A stretch of DNA of 64,000 nt, taken from Metabacillus idriensis (GTDB lineage: Bacteria; Bacillota; Bacilli; Bacillales; Bacillaceae). Shown here piece after piece: positions 8,235 through 16,652 of this stretch (position 1 is its first letter; each line of letters starts with the position of its first letter). Under the pieces are notes generated by a model. The model saw only the letters and a program-made list of their open reading frames with translations. It did not search any database and was not told where the DNA came from. The stretch covers positions 1,240,001 through 1,304,000 of the forward strand of contig NZ_WKKF01000001.1 of the NCBI RefSeq assembly GCF_009674765.1. The letters run 5' to 3'. Both the position numbers and the translations under genes were made by a program.

Positions 8235-9572
8235 TTGAAGAAGATTTTAATTGCAAACCGGGGAGAAATTGCGCTTCGGATTATCCAAACATGCAAAAAA
8301 ATGGGGATTGAAACAGTCGTCATTTTTTCTGATGCTGATGCTGAGCTGCCATTTGTTAAAGAAGCAGACTATGCCTTTAGAATAGGTGAAGCTCCTGTAG
8401 CGAAGTCCTATTTATTAAAGGATGAAATTTTAAATATTGCCGTCAGGGAACAAGTGGATGGAATTCATCCGGGGTATGGATTTTTATCTGAAAATACGGA
8501 GTTTGCTCAGGCAGCAAAAGAAAAGGGCATCAAGTTTATTGGGCCTCATTCAGAAACAATGGCTCTAATGGGAGATAAAGTTGCAGCGCGAAAAACAATG
8601 AAAGAAGCTCTCGTGCCTGTCGTGCCAGGAAGTGTTACAGGTATTTCAACAGTTGAGGACGCCTGTTCCTTCGCAGCGGAAATCGGCTATCCCGTGATGC
8701 TTAAAGCAAGCGGCGGAGGCGGCGGGATCGGCATGCAGCGGTGTGACGATGAAGCAGCCCTTATAAAATGTTTTGACTCAACGAAAACAAGAGCAAAAGC
8801 ATACTTCGGAAATGATGAAGTTTTTATAGAAAAATTCATTGCAGATGCAAGGCACATTGAAATTCAATTATTTGGAGATCATCACGGAAATGTCGTGCAC
8901 ATGTTCGAGCGTGATTGCTCTGTTCAGCGCAGAAACCAAAAAGTGGTCGAAGAATCTCCATCTCCGCACCTGTCTGATGAGACAAGGGCCAAAATGTGCG
9001 AAGCTGCTATAGCTGCAGCAAAGCATGTAGGATACATAAACGCAGGAACGATCGAGTTTATTGTAGATGATAAAGAAAACTTTTATTTCCTTGAAATGAA
9101 TACTAGACTGCAAGTTGAGCACAGGGTGACAGAAGGTGTGACCGGTCTTGATCTTGTAGAGCTTCAAATTCGCACGGCGGCAGGAAATGCGCTTCCTTTT
9201 ACACAGGATGAAATTACGAAAAACGGTCATTCAATTCAATTCAGACTTTACGCTGAAGATCCTGTGAAGTTCATTCCGTCACCCGGATTAATTAAAGCGT
9301 TTACATTTAGTGAAATGAATGGTGTTATTGTCGATCGTGCCTATGCAGAAGGCAATACGGTTACGCCTTTTTATGACCCGCTGGTGGCGAAAATTATTGT
9401 AAACGGCAATAGCCGGGAAGAAACCATTGAAAAAGCAAGGACATTCTTAAATGAAATGAAAATCGAAGGAATTAAAACAAACCTTCCTTTATTTATTCAT
9501 ATTTTATCGAATGAACAATTTAACCGCGGAAGATATAGCACATCCTTTTTACAGACAGCTGTTTTCGCATAA
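8235..9572 (+). CDS. Biotin carboxylase subunit of an acyl-CoA carboxylase
   Basis: A 445-residue ATP-grasp enzyme of the AccC type. Visible motifs are the N-terminal 'KILIANRGEIALRI', the glycine-rich ATP loop KASGGGGGIG, the RRNQKVVEE segment and the active-site EMNTRLQVEH. It carboxylates biotin with ATP and bicarbonate. Position in a three-gene operon with a free-standing biotinyl protein and an acyl-CoA carboxyltransferase beta subunit points to degradation of propionyl-, methylcrotonyl- or a similar acyl-CoA rather than fatty-acid synthesis; B. subtilis yngH-yngHB-yngE is the nearest model. The start is TTG with GGGAGGGG 4-6 bases upstream; an in-frame ATG at 8190 lacks a ribosome site. 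Confidence 0.9.
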   Translation: MKKILIANRGEIALRIIQTCKKMGIETVVIFSDADAELPFVKEADYAFRIGEAPVAKSYLLKDEILNIAVREQVDGIHPGYGFLSENTEFAQAAKEKGIKFIGPHSETMALMGDKVAARKTMKEALVPVVPGSVTGISTVEDACSFAAEIGYPVMLKASGGGGGIGMQRCDDEAALIKCFDSTKTRAKAYFGNDEVFIEKFIADARHIEIQLFGDHHGNVVHMFERDCSVQRRNQKVVEESPSPHLSDETRAKMCEAAIAAAKHVGYINAGTIEFIVDDKENFYFLEMNTRLQVEHRVTEGVTGLDLVELQIRTAAGNALPFTQDEITKNGHSIQFRLYAEDPVKFIPSPGLIKAFTFSEMNGVIVDRAYAEGNTVTPFYDPLVAKIIVNGNSREETIEKARTFLNEMKIEGIKTNLPLFIHILSNEQFNRGRYSTSFLQTAVFA

Positions 9573-9625
9573 GCAAGAGCTTTAAAAAAATTGTTTCACC
9601 ACATCAAGAATGGAGGATTTATAAC

Positions 9626-9841
9626 ATGATCGAAATTAAAGCAAGTATGGCAGGAACGGTATTGAATGTATTAGTGGCAGCAGGGGACGAAGTAACGGCA
9701 GGACAAGATGTGATCATGCTTGAATCGATGAAAATGGAAATACCTTTAGACAGCCCGGAAAATGGTGTTGTGGAGGAAGTAAAAGCCGAAACGGGCGATT
9801 TTGTTAACGAGGGCGATGTATTAATTATTTTAAAAGCGTAA
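9626..9841 (+). CDS. Biotin/lipoyl attachment domain mini-protein (biotin carrier)
   Basis: A 71-residue protein consisting only of a biotinyl domain. The acceptor Lys36 is in the ESMKMEIP motif, and paired Gly residues flank the fold at both ends. It would carry carboxybiotin between the biotin carboxylase upstream and the carboxyltransferase downstream. Size and context equal B. subtilis YngHB (71 residues). A TGGAGG site precedes the ATG. The next gene begins 17 bp later. Confidence 0.92.
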   Translation: MIEIKASMAGTVLNVLVAAGDEVTAGQDVIMLESMKMEIPLDSPENGVVEEVKAETGDFVNEGDVLIILKA

Positions 9842-9857
9842 AAAGGAGGTACTTCCA

Positions 9858-11399
9858 ATGTTGAAAACGGATGAATTGGTCAAAATCCTTAAAGAAAAGA
9901 CAGCTGAAATTGAGGCCGGCGGACACCCTAAATATCATGATAAGCTGCAGCAGCAGGGAAAATTGTTTGTAAGAGAGAGACTTAACCGTCTGTTTGATAA
10001 TGGAAAATACACAGAGGATGGGAAATTTGCGAATAACCAGGCAGGCGACCTGCCATCAGACGGCGTGGTTACGGCCATCGGGAAAATCAATAACCAAACC
10101 GTTTGCGTAATGGCAAATGATTCTACCATCAAAGCCGGCTCTTGGGGAGCGAGAACGGTTGAAAAAATCATCCGAATTCAGGAAACAGCTGAAAAATTAA
10201 AAGTTCCCTTGCTCTATCTGGTGGATTCAGCCGGAGCGAGAATTACGGATCAGATTGATATGTTCCCAAATCGGCGCGGTGCAGGGAAGATCTTTTATAA
10301 CCAGGTTAAATTGTCAGGGATGATTCCCCAAATCTGTCTTCTATTTGGGCCTTCAGCAGCTGGAGGAGCATACATCCCGGCATTTTGTGACATTGTTATC
10401 ATGGTCGAAGGAAATGCCTCCATGTATTTGGGTTCGCCGAGAATGGCAGAAAAAGTCATCGGCGAAAAAGTCAGCCTTGAAGAAATGGGCGGAGCGAGAA
10501 TGCACTGCTCTGTAAGCGGGTGCGGCGATGTTCTTGTAAAAACGGAAGAAGACGCCATATTAGAGGCTAGAAGATACTTAACTTACTTTCCGCAAAATTA
10601 TCAGCATGCTTCAATGTCTGTTGAGGCAGTTGCTCCAAAGCAGGGCAGGAGGCTGTCTGAAATTGTTCCGGAAAATCAGAATGCGCCATTTGATATGTAT
10701 GAGTGCATCGATTCTCTTATAGACGAGGGAAGCTTTTTTGAAATAAAACGCTTATTCGCACCGGAAATCATTACAGGATTTGCCCGGATGGACGGAAAAG
10801 TTGTTGCGATCATTGCTAATCAGCCCCGAGTAAAAGGCGGAGTTTTATTCGTAGATTCAGCAGACAAAGCAGCGAAGTTTATGCAGCTTGCGGATGCGTT
10901 CCATATTCCGCTGCTATTCCTTGCGGATGTGCCGGGCTTCATGATTGGCACAAAGGTAGAAAGAGCGGGAATTATCCGCCATGGCGCTAAGATGATTGCT
11001 GCCATGAGCTCTGCTACGGTTCCAAAGATCTCCGTTATCGTCAGAAAAGCATATGGTGCAGGCCTTTATGCAATGGCAGGACCGGCTTTTGAAACGGATT
11101 GCGTGATCGCTCTTCCTACAGCTCAAATTGCTGTTATGGGTCCTGAAGCTGCAGTTAATGCGATTTATTCAAACAAAATCAATGAAATTGAAGATCCGAA
11201 GGAGAGAATGAAATTTGTCCTTCAAAAACAGCAGGAATATAAAGAGAATATCGATATTTATAAGCTTGCATCTGAAATGATTGTTGATGACATTGTTTCC
11301 GCAGATGACCTTAGAGAGGAACTTATTTCCCGCTTCTCTTTATATGAAACAAAACAGCTTTCATTCAGCGAACGGAAGCATCCGGTTTATCCGGTTTAA
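9858..11399 (+). CDS. Acyl-CoA carboxylase carboxyltransferase (beta) subunit
   Basis: A 513-residue carboxyltransferase of the propionyl/methylcrotonyl-CoA carboxylase beta type, with N- and C-terminal crotonase-like domains. Conserved segments are 'LVDSAGARITDQ' (N-domain), 'FGPSAAGGAYIPAF' with the oxyanion glycines, and 'FLADVPGFMIGT' with 'AYGAGLYAMAG' (C-domain). It moves CO2 from carboxybiotin to an acyl-CoA. The substrate cannot be told from sequence alone; similarity in layout to YngE suggests branched-chain or odd-chain catabolism. AAAGGAGG precedes the ATG. A terminator follows at once. Confidence 0.9.
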   Translation: MLKTDELVKILKEKTAEIEAGGHPKYHDKLQQQGKLFVRERLNRLFDNGKYTEDGKFANNQAGDLPSDGVVTAIGKINNQTVCVMANDSTIKAGSWGARTVEKIIRIQETAEKLKVPLLYLVDSAGARITDQIDMFPNRRGAGKIFYNQVKLSGMIPQICLLFGPSAAGGAYIPAFCDIVIMVEGNASMYLGSPRMAEKVIGEKVSLEEMGGARMHCSVSGCGDVLVKTEEDAILEARRYLTYFPQNYQHASMSVEAVAPKQGRRLSEIVPENQNAPFDMYECIDSLIDEGSFFEIKRLFAPEIITGFARMDGKVVAIIANQPRVKGGVLFVDSADKAAKFMQLADAFHIPLLFLADVPGFMIGTKVERAGIIRHGAKMIAAMSSATVPKISVIVRKAYGAGLYAMAGPAFETDCVIALPTAQIAVMGPEAAVNAIYSNKINEIEDPKERMKFVLQKQQEYKENIDIYKLASEMIVDDIVSADDLREELISRFSLYETKQLSFSERKHPVYPV

Positions 11400-11407
11400 T
11401 TCAGAAT

Positions 11408-11440
11408 GAAAAGCCAGCTTTCAAAGCTGGCTTTTCTTAT
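11408..11440 (+). terminator. Terminator after the acyl-CoA carboxylase operon
   Basis: GAAAAGCCAGCTTT pairs with AAAGCTGGCTTTTC, followed by TTATTTTTT. Confidence 0.88.
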
Positions 11441-11469
11441 TTTTTAGGAAATTATAAAATTTTGCGCTT

Positions 11470-11592
11470 CGATGGCGAGCGGAATCGCTCAGGCTCCTCG
11501 GCCAGAACGGATCCGCAAGTATTGGCAAAAAGCGCCTTAACTGGCGGATCCTTATCTGTCATGCCTGCGCTAAACGGGCGATTCCGCTTTTC
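11470..11592. repeat. Dispersed palindromic repeat, copy A
   Basis: GCGGAATCGC at 11479-11488 is exactly inverted as GCGATTCCGC at 11578-11587. Inside, GGATCCGC at 11509-11516 is inverted as GCGGATCC at 11544-11551. It shares long blocks with copy B (49491-49608): CTCCTCGGCCAGAACGGATC, GGCAAAAAGCGCCTT, CGGATCCTTATCTGTC and GCTAAACGGGCGATTCCGC, each in the same order. Similar GC-rich elements ending in CGCTTTTC are dispersed in Bacillus genomes. No protein is encoded. Confidence 0.8.
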
Positions 11593-11675
11593 TAATTTCC
11601 TGCTAGTTATATATGGGAAATACTTCTTATATTTGGTATGATAAAAGAATTAAGGGAAAACGGTGGGATGCGCTT

Positions 11676-12557
11676 ATGGAGATAGGAATTATCGGTTCAG
11701 GAGCAGTCGGCTTACTCAGTGCCGCGTATTTAAGCAAATACCATGAAGTGACACTGTATACAAGGCGCAAAGAGCAAGCAGATCTTATCAACAATGCAGG
11801 TATAACCCTCGTGCGCGGGGAACGTCATGAGAACATATCTATTAACCTCGGAGCAGAAGAAAACACCTCCTATAAAGAACCTCTTCTAATTATAACGGTC
11901 AAACAATATCAGCTGGATTCTATACTTGATGCCTTGAAAAAGAGTCCGTCCAAAACGGTGCTTTTTTTGCAGAATGGCATGTCCCATATACCTTTGCTTC
12001 AAACACTGAAAAGACACCACATATTTGTGGGCACAGTAGAGCATGGCGCATTAAAACTGAGTGACAACAGTGTTAAGCATACAGGCTTGGGATGCATTAA
12101 GGTCAGCTCACTTTATCCTGATGATTGTTTAACAGAGCTGCCTATCCTGCAGATGCAAATGGAGCATTTTCCATTTGAATATATCAGTGACTGGAAGGAA
12201 ATGATGTCTCGGAAACTGCTTGTGAATGCCTGCATAAATCCTCTGACTGCTTTATTGCGGGTGCCGAATGGTGAGCTCGCTTCAAACCCCATGTTTAATA
12301 AAATGACAGAGAGTGTATTTCGTGAATCAATGAAAGTTTTGGCTTTACAGAAAGGACAAGAAGAATGGGAGCATGTTATGGACATATGCAGAATCACGGC
12401 TCAAAATCGGTCATCTATGCTGAAAGATATTGAAGAAGGCAGAAAGACTGAGATTGATGGAATCATTGGCTGCTTAATCAATCAGGCAGAAGCTGAAAAG
12501 CTTGAAGTTCCTGTACTGCATTTCTTATATAATGCCATTAGGGGAATGGAAGGATGA
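11676..12557 (+). CDS. panE: 2-dehydropantoate 2-reductase (ketopantoate reductase)
   Basis: A 293-residue enzyme with an N-terminal Rossmann motif GIIGSGAVGLLSA (NADPH binding) and the C-terminal ApbA domain with the conserved Lys in 'SRKLLVNACINPLTALL'. It reduces ketopantoate to pantoate in vitamin B5/CoA synthesis. Location before bshC matches B. subtilis ylbQ. The ATG at 11676 gives the MEIGIIG start typical of the family, with GGTGGGA upstream. An extended -10-like TGG-TATGAT lies at 11635-11642. Confidence 0.9.
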   Translation: MEIGIIGSGAVGLLSAAYLSKYHEVTLYTRRKEQADLINNAGITLVRGERHENISINLGAEENTSYKEPLLIITVKQYQLDSILDALKKSPSKTVLFLQNGMSHIPLLQTLKRHHIFVGTVEHGALKLSDNSVKHTGLGCIKVSSLYPDDCLTELPILQMQMEHFPFEYISDWKEMMSRKLLVNACINPLTALLRVPNGELASNPMFNKMTESVFRESMKVLALQKGQEEWEHVMDICRITAQNRSSMLKDIEEGRKTEIDGIIGCLINQAEAEKLEVPVLHFLYNAIRGMEG

Positions 12558-12946
12558 TTATAATCGATTCTATTATCAGTATTTTTGCATTTGCAGTTAC
12601 ACTTCCGCTGCTTAGTTTTTTCTTTCTGTTTCTTCTTTTGATTGTTATGACAAACAGCAAAAAAAGAGCCTTGCTGCTTGCTGCGGACATTGGCGTGGTT
12701 TTATTTATATTCTCAATTTATTTCAAATTGCTGACATTATCACAAAAGGCTTTTTACGGCGGCTTATTTTTCGTCTGCCTCCTCATCTTGTTTACTGGTC
12801 TGCTTATCCTAATCAGATCGCAATCGTCCATTTCATTATCCGTTGCATTTAAAAAATGCTGGCGTTTCTCCTTTTTGCTTTTGCTGCCGCTTTCTACGTT
12901 TCTTACTGTATATGGAATCATTTCCGGAATCCTTGAATATCTGTAA
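12554..12946 (+). CDS. DUF3397 family membrane protein
   Basis: A 130-residue very hydrophobic protein with four likely transmembrane segments (about 5-30, 36-57, 64-85, 102-127). Size and position between panE and bshC fit the DUF3397 family of Bacillaceae; function is unknown. The ATG overlaps the panE stop codon (ATGA), so translation is probably coupled. Family assignment rests on topology and context, not on a search. Confidence 0.75.
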   Translation: MIIIDSIISIFAFAVTLPLLSFFFLFLLLIVMTNSKKRALLLAADIGVVLFIFSIYFKLLTLSQKAFYGGLFFVCLLILFTGLLILIRSQSSISLSVAFKKCWRFSFLLLLPLSTFLTVYGIISGILEYL

Positions 12947-13034
12947 GATTTCAGGCAAACTTTTTTTATTTTAGAAGCAATAAATGCTATACTCTTCTCG
13001 GAAGCTTACATAACCCGGAAAGGAAGTTACACAA

Positions 13035-14663
13035 ATGGAGATTACTGAACTCTCCCTTCGCCACACGAACCGCCTTGTGGAAGATTTGGTTCATGCAAGG
13101 TTAAATACGGTGGATTACTTTGATTATCAGATTACAAATAATGATGTCTATGAGAAGAGAATGAACGATTTAAAAAATAGAACGTTTGCACGGGAAGAAT
13201 TATCGGATTACCTTTTATCCTATCACCGGAAGCACTTTCCTGAAAATCATGCAGTGACCGAGAACATTGAACGTCTTAAACAGCCAGACAGTCTTGTAGT
13301 AGTCGGCGGCCAGCAGGCGGGTTTACTTACGGGGCCGCTTTATACAATACATAAGATTATTTCCATTCTCGTTCTTTCAAAGCAGCAGGAAGCAAAGCTG
13401 TCTGTTCCTGTCATCCCGATTTTCTGGGTTGCAGGCGAGGACCATGATTTTGCGGAAATCAATCATTTATTTGTATCGCAAAATCAAGTTATAAAAAAGA
13501 AAGCGATCAAACACACGCAATCCGAAAAAATTCCTGTTTTCCATAAAGAGCTGGATCAGAAGGAATGCTGGAATTGGATCTGCTCCGTTTTTGAAACCTT
13601 CGGTGAAACAGATTATTCAAACACGCTGATGGAAAGTCTCAAACAAACATTAAGTACTTCAAAAACGTATACTCAATTTTTTGAAAAGCTTACATATGAA
13701 ATGTTTTCTGAATACGGACTTGTTATTATGAACTCAGCCGATCCTGACCTAAGAAAGATGGAATCGCCATTTTTCCAGCAGTTCATCAGAAAAAATGAAG
13801 AAATGTCAGAAGCGCTTGAAGCTCAGCAGGAATTTATGAGTTCAGCGGGCTATCAGCCAATCATTGTAACAGAAAAGACCAGTGCCAATCTGTTTTATCA
13901 TCATGAAAATCATGAACGCTCTTTGCTCCACCGTTCAAAAGATAAAACATATTCAGTGGAAGATAAATTAACGTTTACTGAAGAGGAACTGCGGCACCTT
14001 GCTGAACAATGTCCTGAAAGACTGAGCAATAATGTTGTCACAAGACCGTTAATGCAAGAATGTATGCTGCCGACCCTGGCGTTTATTGCAGGGCCAGGGG
14101 AGCTTACTTATTGGGCGGAATTGAAGAAAGTCTTTCAAGTTATGGATTTAAAAATGCCGCCTGTCGTTCCAAGACTGAACATCACCATTTTGGAACGCTC
14201 GATTGAAACAGACATGATGGATGTGGAAATTGGGATTGAAGATGTTTTTACTCGAGGTGTTGAAAAAGCGCGTGAAGAATGGGTATCAAAAAGAGAACCG
14301 TCTCGTATGTCACCTAAAATTGAAGACACGAAAAAGCAATTTGAACAGATTCACCGTGAACTTCGTGAGTCAGCTTTGACAATTGACAAAAGCTTGGAGC
14401 CATTTTTAATGAAAAACGCGTATTTTATTCAAGCTCAGCTCGATTTACTCAATTCTCATATCGACAAGAAGATTCAACAAAAACATCGGGTGGAAATGGA
14501 AAAATTCACAAGAATCGGGAAATCTCTCAAGCCGAATGACGGTTTTCAGGAGAGAACGTGGAATATATACTACTATTTGAATAAATACGGTCCAAATTTT
14601 TTAGACGAAATCGTGCAGCTTCGCTATTCTTTTAACAATCATCATAAAATTGTCAAAATTTAA
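13035..14663 (+). CDS. bshC: Bacillithiol biosynthesis cysteine-adding enzyme BshC
   Basis: A 542-residue protein matching BshC (YllA, 539 in B. subtilis): N-terminal Rossmann-like domain with 'VVVGGQQAGLLTGPLYT' (nucleotide-like binding loop), 'PVFWVAGEDHD'-type motif (here IPIFWVAGEDHDF), and a C-terminal long coiled coil (about 430-500). BshC is the proposed enzyme adding cysteine to GlcN-malate in bacillithiol synthesis. It lies directly before mraZ as in other bacilli. AAAGGAAG precedes the ATG. Confidence 0.93.
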   Translation: MEITELSLRHTNRLVEDLVHARLNTVDYFDYQITNNDVYEKRMNDLKNRTFAREELSDYLLSYHRKHFPENHAVTENIERLKQPDSLVVVGGQQAGLLTGPLYTIHKIISILVLSKQQEAKLSVPVIPIFWVAGEDHDFAEINHLFVSQNQVIKKKAIKHTQSEKIPVFHKELDQKECWNWICSVFETFGETDYSNTLMESLKQTLSTSKTYTQFFEKLTYEMFSEYGLVIMNSADPDLRKMESPFFQQFIRKNEEMSEALEAQQEFMSSAGYQPIIVTEKTSANLFYHHENHERSLLHRSKDKTYSVEDKLTFTEEELRHLAEQCPERLSNNVVTRPLMQECMLPTLAFIAGPGELTYWAELKKVFQVMDLKMPPVVPRLNITILERSIETDMMDVEIGIEDVFTRGVEKAREEWVSKREPSRMSPKIEDTKKQFEQIHRELRESALTIDKSLEPFLMKNAYFIQAQLDLLNSHIDKKIQQKHRVEMEKFTRIGKSLKPNDGFQERTWNIYYYLNKYGPNFLDEIVQLRYSFNNHHKIVKI

Positions 14664-14678
14664 ATAACGATTTTCTGA

Positions 14679-14709
14679 AATCCTGTGGAATACAGGGTTT
14701 TTTTTTATG
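14679..14709 (+). terminator. Terminator after bshC
   Basis: AATCCTGT pairs with ACAGGGTT (one G-T pair), followed by ten T residues. It isolates the mraZ cluster from bshC. Confidence 0.75.
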
Positions 14710-14731
14710 AAAAGAACGTGTAGAATAGGAG

Positions 14732-14778
14732 GTGGGGAGAAGTGGGGGGAAGTGGTGACTGAGAGAAAGAAAGTGGGG
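14732..14778 (+). promoter_or_regulatory. MraZ operator: phased GTGGGG boxes
   Basis: GTGGGG occurs at 14732 and 14742 and GTGGTG at 14752, exactly 10 bp apart; a further GTGGGG lies at 14773, 21 bp on. MraZ proteins bind direct TGGGN repeats with 5-bp spacing upstream of their own gene, so this is the expected autoregulatory site. A TAGAAT -10-like box at 14721-14726 lies just upstream. The last box also acts as the ribosome site of mraZ. Confidence 0.8.
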
Positions 14779-14786
14779 CGACGGAC

Positions 14787-15218
14787 ATGTTCATGGGTGA
14801 ATATCACCATACGATTGATGCAAAAGGCCGCATGATCGTTCCTGCCAAGTTCCGGGAAGAACTCGGAGAAACTTTCGTCATCACAAGAGGACTGGATCAA
14901 TGTTTGTTCGGTTATCCAATGAGCGAATGGAAATTGATCGAAGATAAGCTTAAAGCTCTCCCGTTAACAAAAAAAGATGCACGTGCATTCACTCGGTTTT
15001 TCTTTTCAGGGGCTGTAGAATGCGAGCTAGATAAGCAAGGCCGCATTAATTTAGCAGGACCGCTTTTGCAATATGCAAAGCTTGAAAAAGAATGTGTTGT
15101 TATCGGAGTATCAAATCGGATCGAGTTATGGGATAAGGCAATTTGGGATACATATGTGACTGAACAGGAAGATTCATTTGCCGAAATTGCTGAAAATATG
15201 ATTGGTTTTGATATATAA
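14787..15218 (+). CDS. mraZ: Transcriptional regulator MraZ
   Basis: A 143-residue protein with two SpoVT/AbrB-like DNA-binding repeats, each carrying the D-x-K/x-G-R signature ([13 protein letters not shown] near 11-23 and [12 protein letters not shown] near 83-94). Length equals B. subtilis MraZ. It represses the dcw cluster by binding GTGGG repeats, which are present directly upstream. First gene of mraZ-rsmH-ftsL-pbpB. Confidence 0.97.
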   Translation: MFMGEYHHTIDAKGRMIVPAKFREELGETFVITRGLDQCLFGYPMSEWKLIEDKLKALPLTKKDARAFTRFFFSGAVECELDKQGRINLAGPLLQYAKLEKECVVIGVSNRIELWDKAIWDTYVTEQEDSFAEIAENMIGFDI

Positions 15219-15309
15219 TGGTCTCTTGTGCAAACAATGAGTAATAAGACATTCCAACATCATATTTAAACATCCAAAACAATCGACTCTGATAAAGGTG
15301 GTAACAGCA

Positions 15310-16242
15310 ATGTTTCAACATAAAACAGTATTATTGCGTGAAACGGTAGATGGATTAAACATTAAAGAAGACGGTGTATATGTAGACTGCACCTTAGGGG
15401 GAGCGGGGCACAGCTCTTATCTGCTGTCCAAGCTGTCTAAGGATGGCCACCTCTTCGCTTTTGATCAGGATGATGCAGCCCTCTCGCATGCTAAAGAAAT
15501 TCTGGCAGATTACGCGGGACAGGTTACATTTATAAAAAGCAATTTCAGATATTTAAAAGAAGAACTGGAAGAGTTAGGTGTTACTGAGGTAGACGGTATT
15601 TTATTTGACCTTGGCGTATCATCGCCGCAATTAGATACACCTGAGAGAGGCTTCAGCTATCATCACGATGCACCTCTTGATATGAGAATGGATCAGCATG
15701 CCAGCATTTCCGCATTTGATGTAGTGAATCACTGGACATATGAAGAACTGGTCAAAATCTTCTTCCGTTACGGAGAAGAAAAATTCTCAAAGCAGGTAGC
15801 AAGAAAAATAGAAGCAGCAAGAGAAAAACAGCCGATCCAAACAACTGGAGAGCTCGTGGAATTAATTAAAGATGCGATTCCAGCTCCAGCAAGAAGAAAA
15901 GGCGGGCATCCTGCCAAACGTATTTTTCAGGCGATCCGAATTGCGGTAAATGATGAACTGAAAGTATTTGAAGAAGCGATTGGACAAGCTGTCGATCTTA
16001 TCAGACCCGGCGGCAGAGTAAGTGTCATAACGTTCCATTCACTAGAGGACAGAATCTGCAAAACAGCATTTAAACAAGCTGCTGCATTACCGGAATTGCC
16101 TCCCAACTTGCCGGTTATACCGGATGAATTTAAACCGAAAGTGAAACTGATTACAAGAAAACCGATCGTGCCATCAGACGAAGAACTCGAAGAAAACAAT
16201 CGGGCAAGATCAGCCAAACTTAGAATCCTAGAAAAACTATAA
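15310..16242 (+). CDS. rsmH: 16S rRNA (cytosine-N4)-methyltransferase RsmH
   Basis: A 310-residue SAM-dependent methyltransferase (MraW; 311 in B. subtilis). It starts [16 protein letters not shown] and contains the SAM loop [10 protein letters not shown] and the '[10 protein letters not shown]' motif; '[14 protein letters not shown]' and 'ISFHSLED'-like VITFHSLED are also seen. It methylates N4 of C1402 in 16S rRNA. The ATG at 15310 is chosen because AAAGGTGG lies 6-8 bases upstream and relatives begin MFQH. Confidence 0.96.
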   Translation: MFQHKTVLLRETVDGLNIKEDGVYVDCTLGGAGHSSYLLSKLSKDGHLFAFDQDDAALSHAKEILADYAGQVTFIKSNFRYLKEELEELGVTEVDGILFDLGVSSPQLDTPERGFSYHHDAPLDMRMDQHASISAFDVVNHWTYEELVKIFFRYGEEKFSKQVARKIEAAREKQPIQTTGELVELIKDAIPAPARRKGGHPAKRIFQAIRIAVNDELKVFEEAIGQAVDLIRPGGRVSVITFHSLEDRICKTAFKQAAALPELPPNLPVIPDEFKPKVKLITRKPIVPSDEELEENNRARSAKLRILEKL

Positions 16243-16275
16243 AGAATTCCAAAAAATCAGAGGGGGTTTTGGTTC

Positions 16276-16650
16276 ATGAGTAATTTAGCAGTGAAATTAC
16301 AGCAGCAAAGGCAAGAGCAGCACAAGCATATGCCCGAGCAGCAGCAAACGGTCGTCATTACAAGAAGACCAACCATAACAGTAGGGGAAAAAGTGCTTAT
16401 CGTCGCTTTCTTATCTGTCCTCTTATTTGCAGCCGTACAAATCGTCTCAAACAGCGTAACTGTTTATCAGTCAAACATTGCGATTCAGAAGATTGAAGCG
16501 CAAATACAGGATCAGCAAAAGATTAATTCTGACTTAACTGTCCAAGTCAAAGAATTAAGCACATATGAGCGAATTATGGCTGAAGCAAAAAAGCAGGGGC
16601 TTAACCTTAATCCAGACAATGTGAAAAATGTGAAAGTTGTTAACGAATAA
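16276..16650 (+). CDS. ftsL: Cell division protein FtsL
   Basis: A 124-residue bitopic membrane protein: cytoplasmic Gln-rich N-terminus (1-35), one transmembrane segment (about 38-58) and an extracytoplasmic leucine-zipper-like coiled coil (60-110). FtsL forms the DivIC/DivIB/PBP2B divisome subcomplex. Sequence conservation is low in this family, so the call rests on topology, size (117 in B. subtilis) and position between rsmH and pbpB. AGAGGGGG precedes the ATG. Confidence 0.92.
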   Translation: MSNLAVKLQQQRQEQHKHMPEQQQTVVITRRPTITVGEKVLIVAFLSVLLFAAVQIVSNSVTVYQSNIAIQKIEAQIQDQQKINSDLTVQVKELSTYERIMAEAKKQGLNLNPDNVKNVKVVNE

Positions 16651-16652
16651 TC

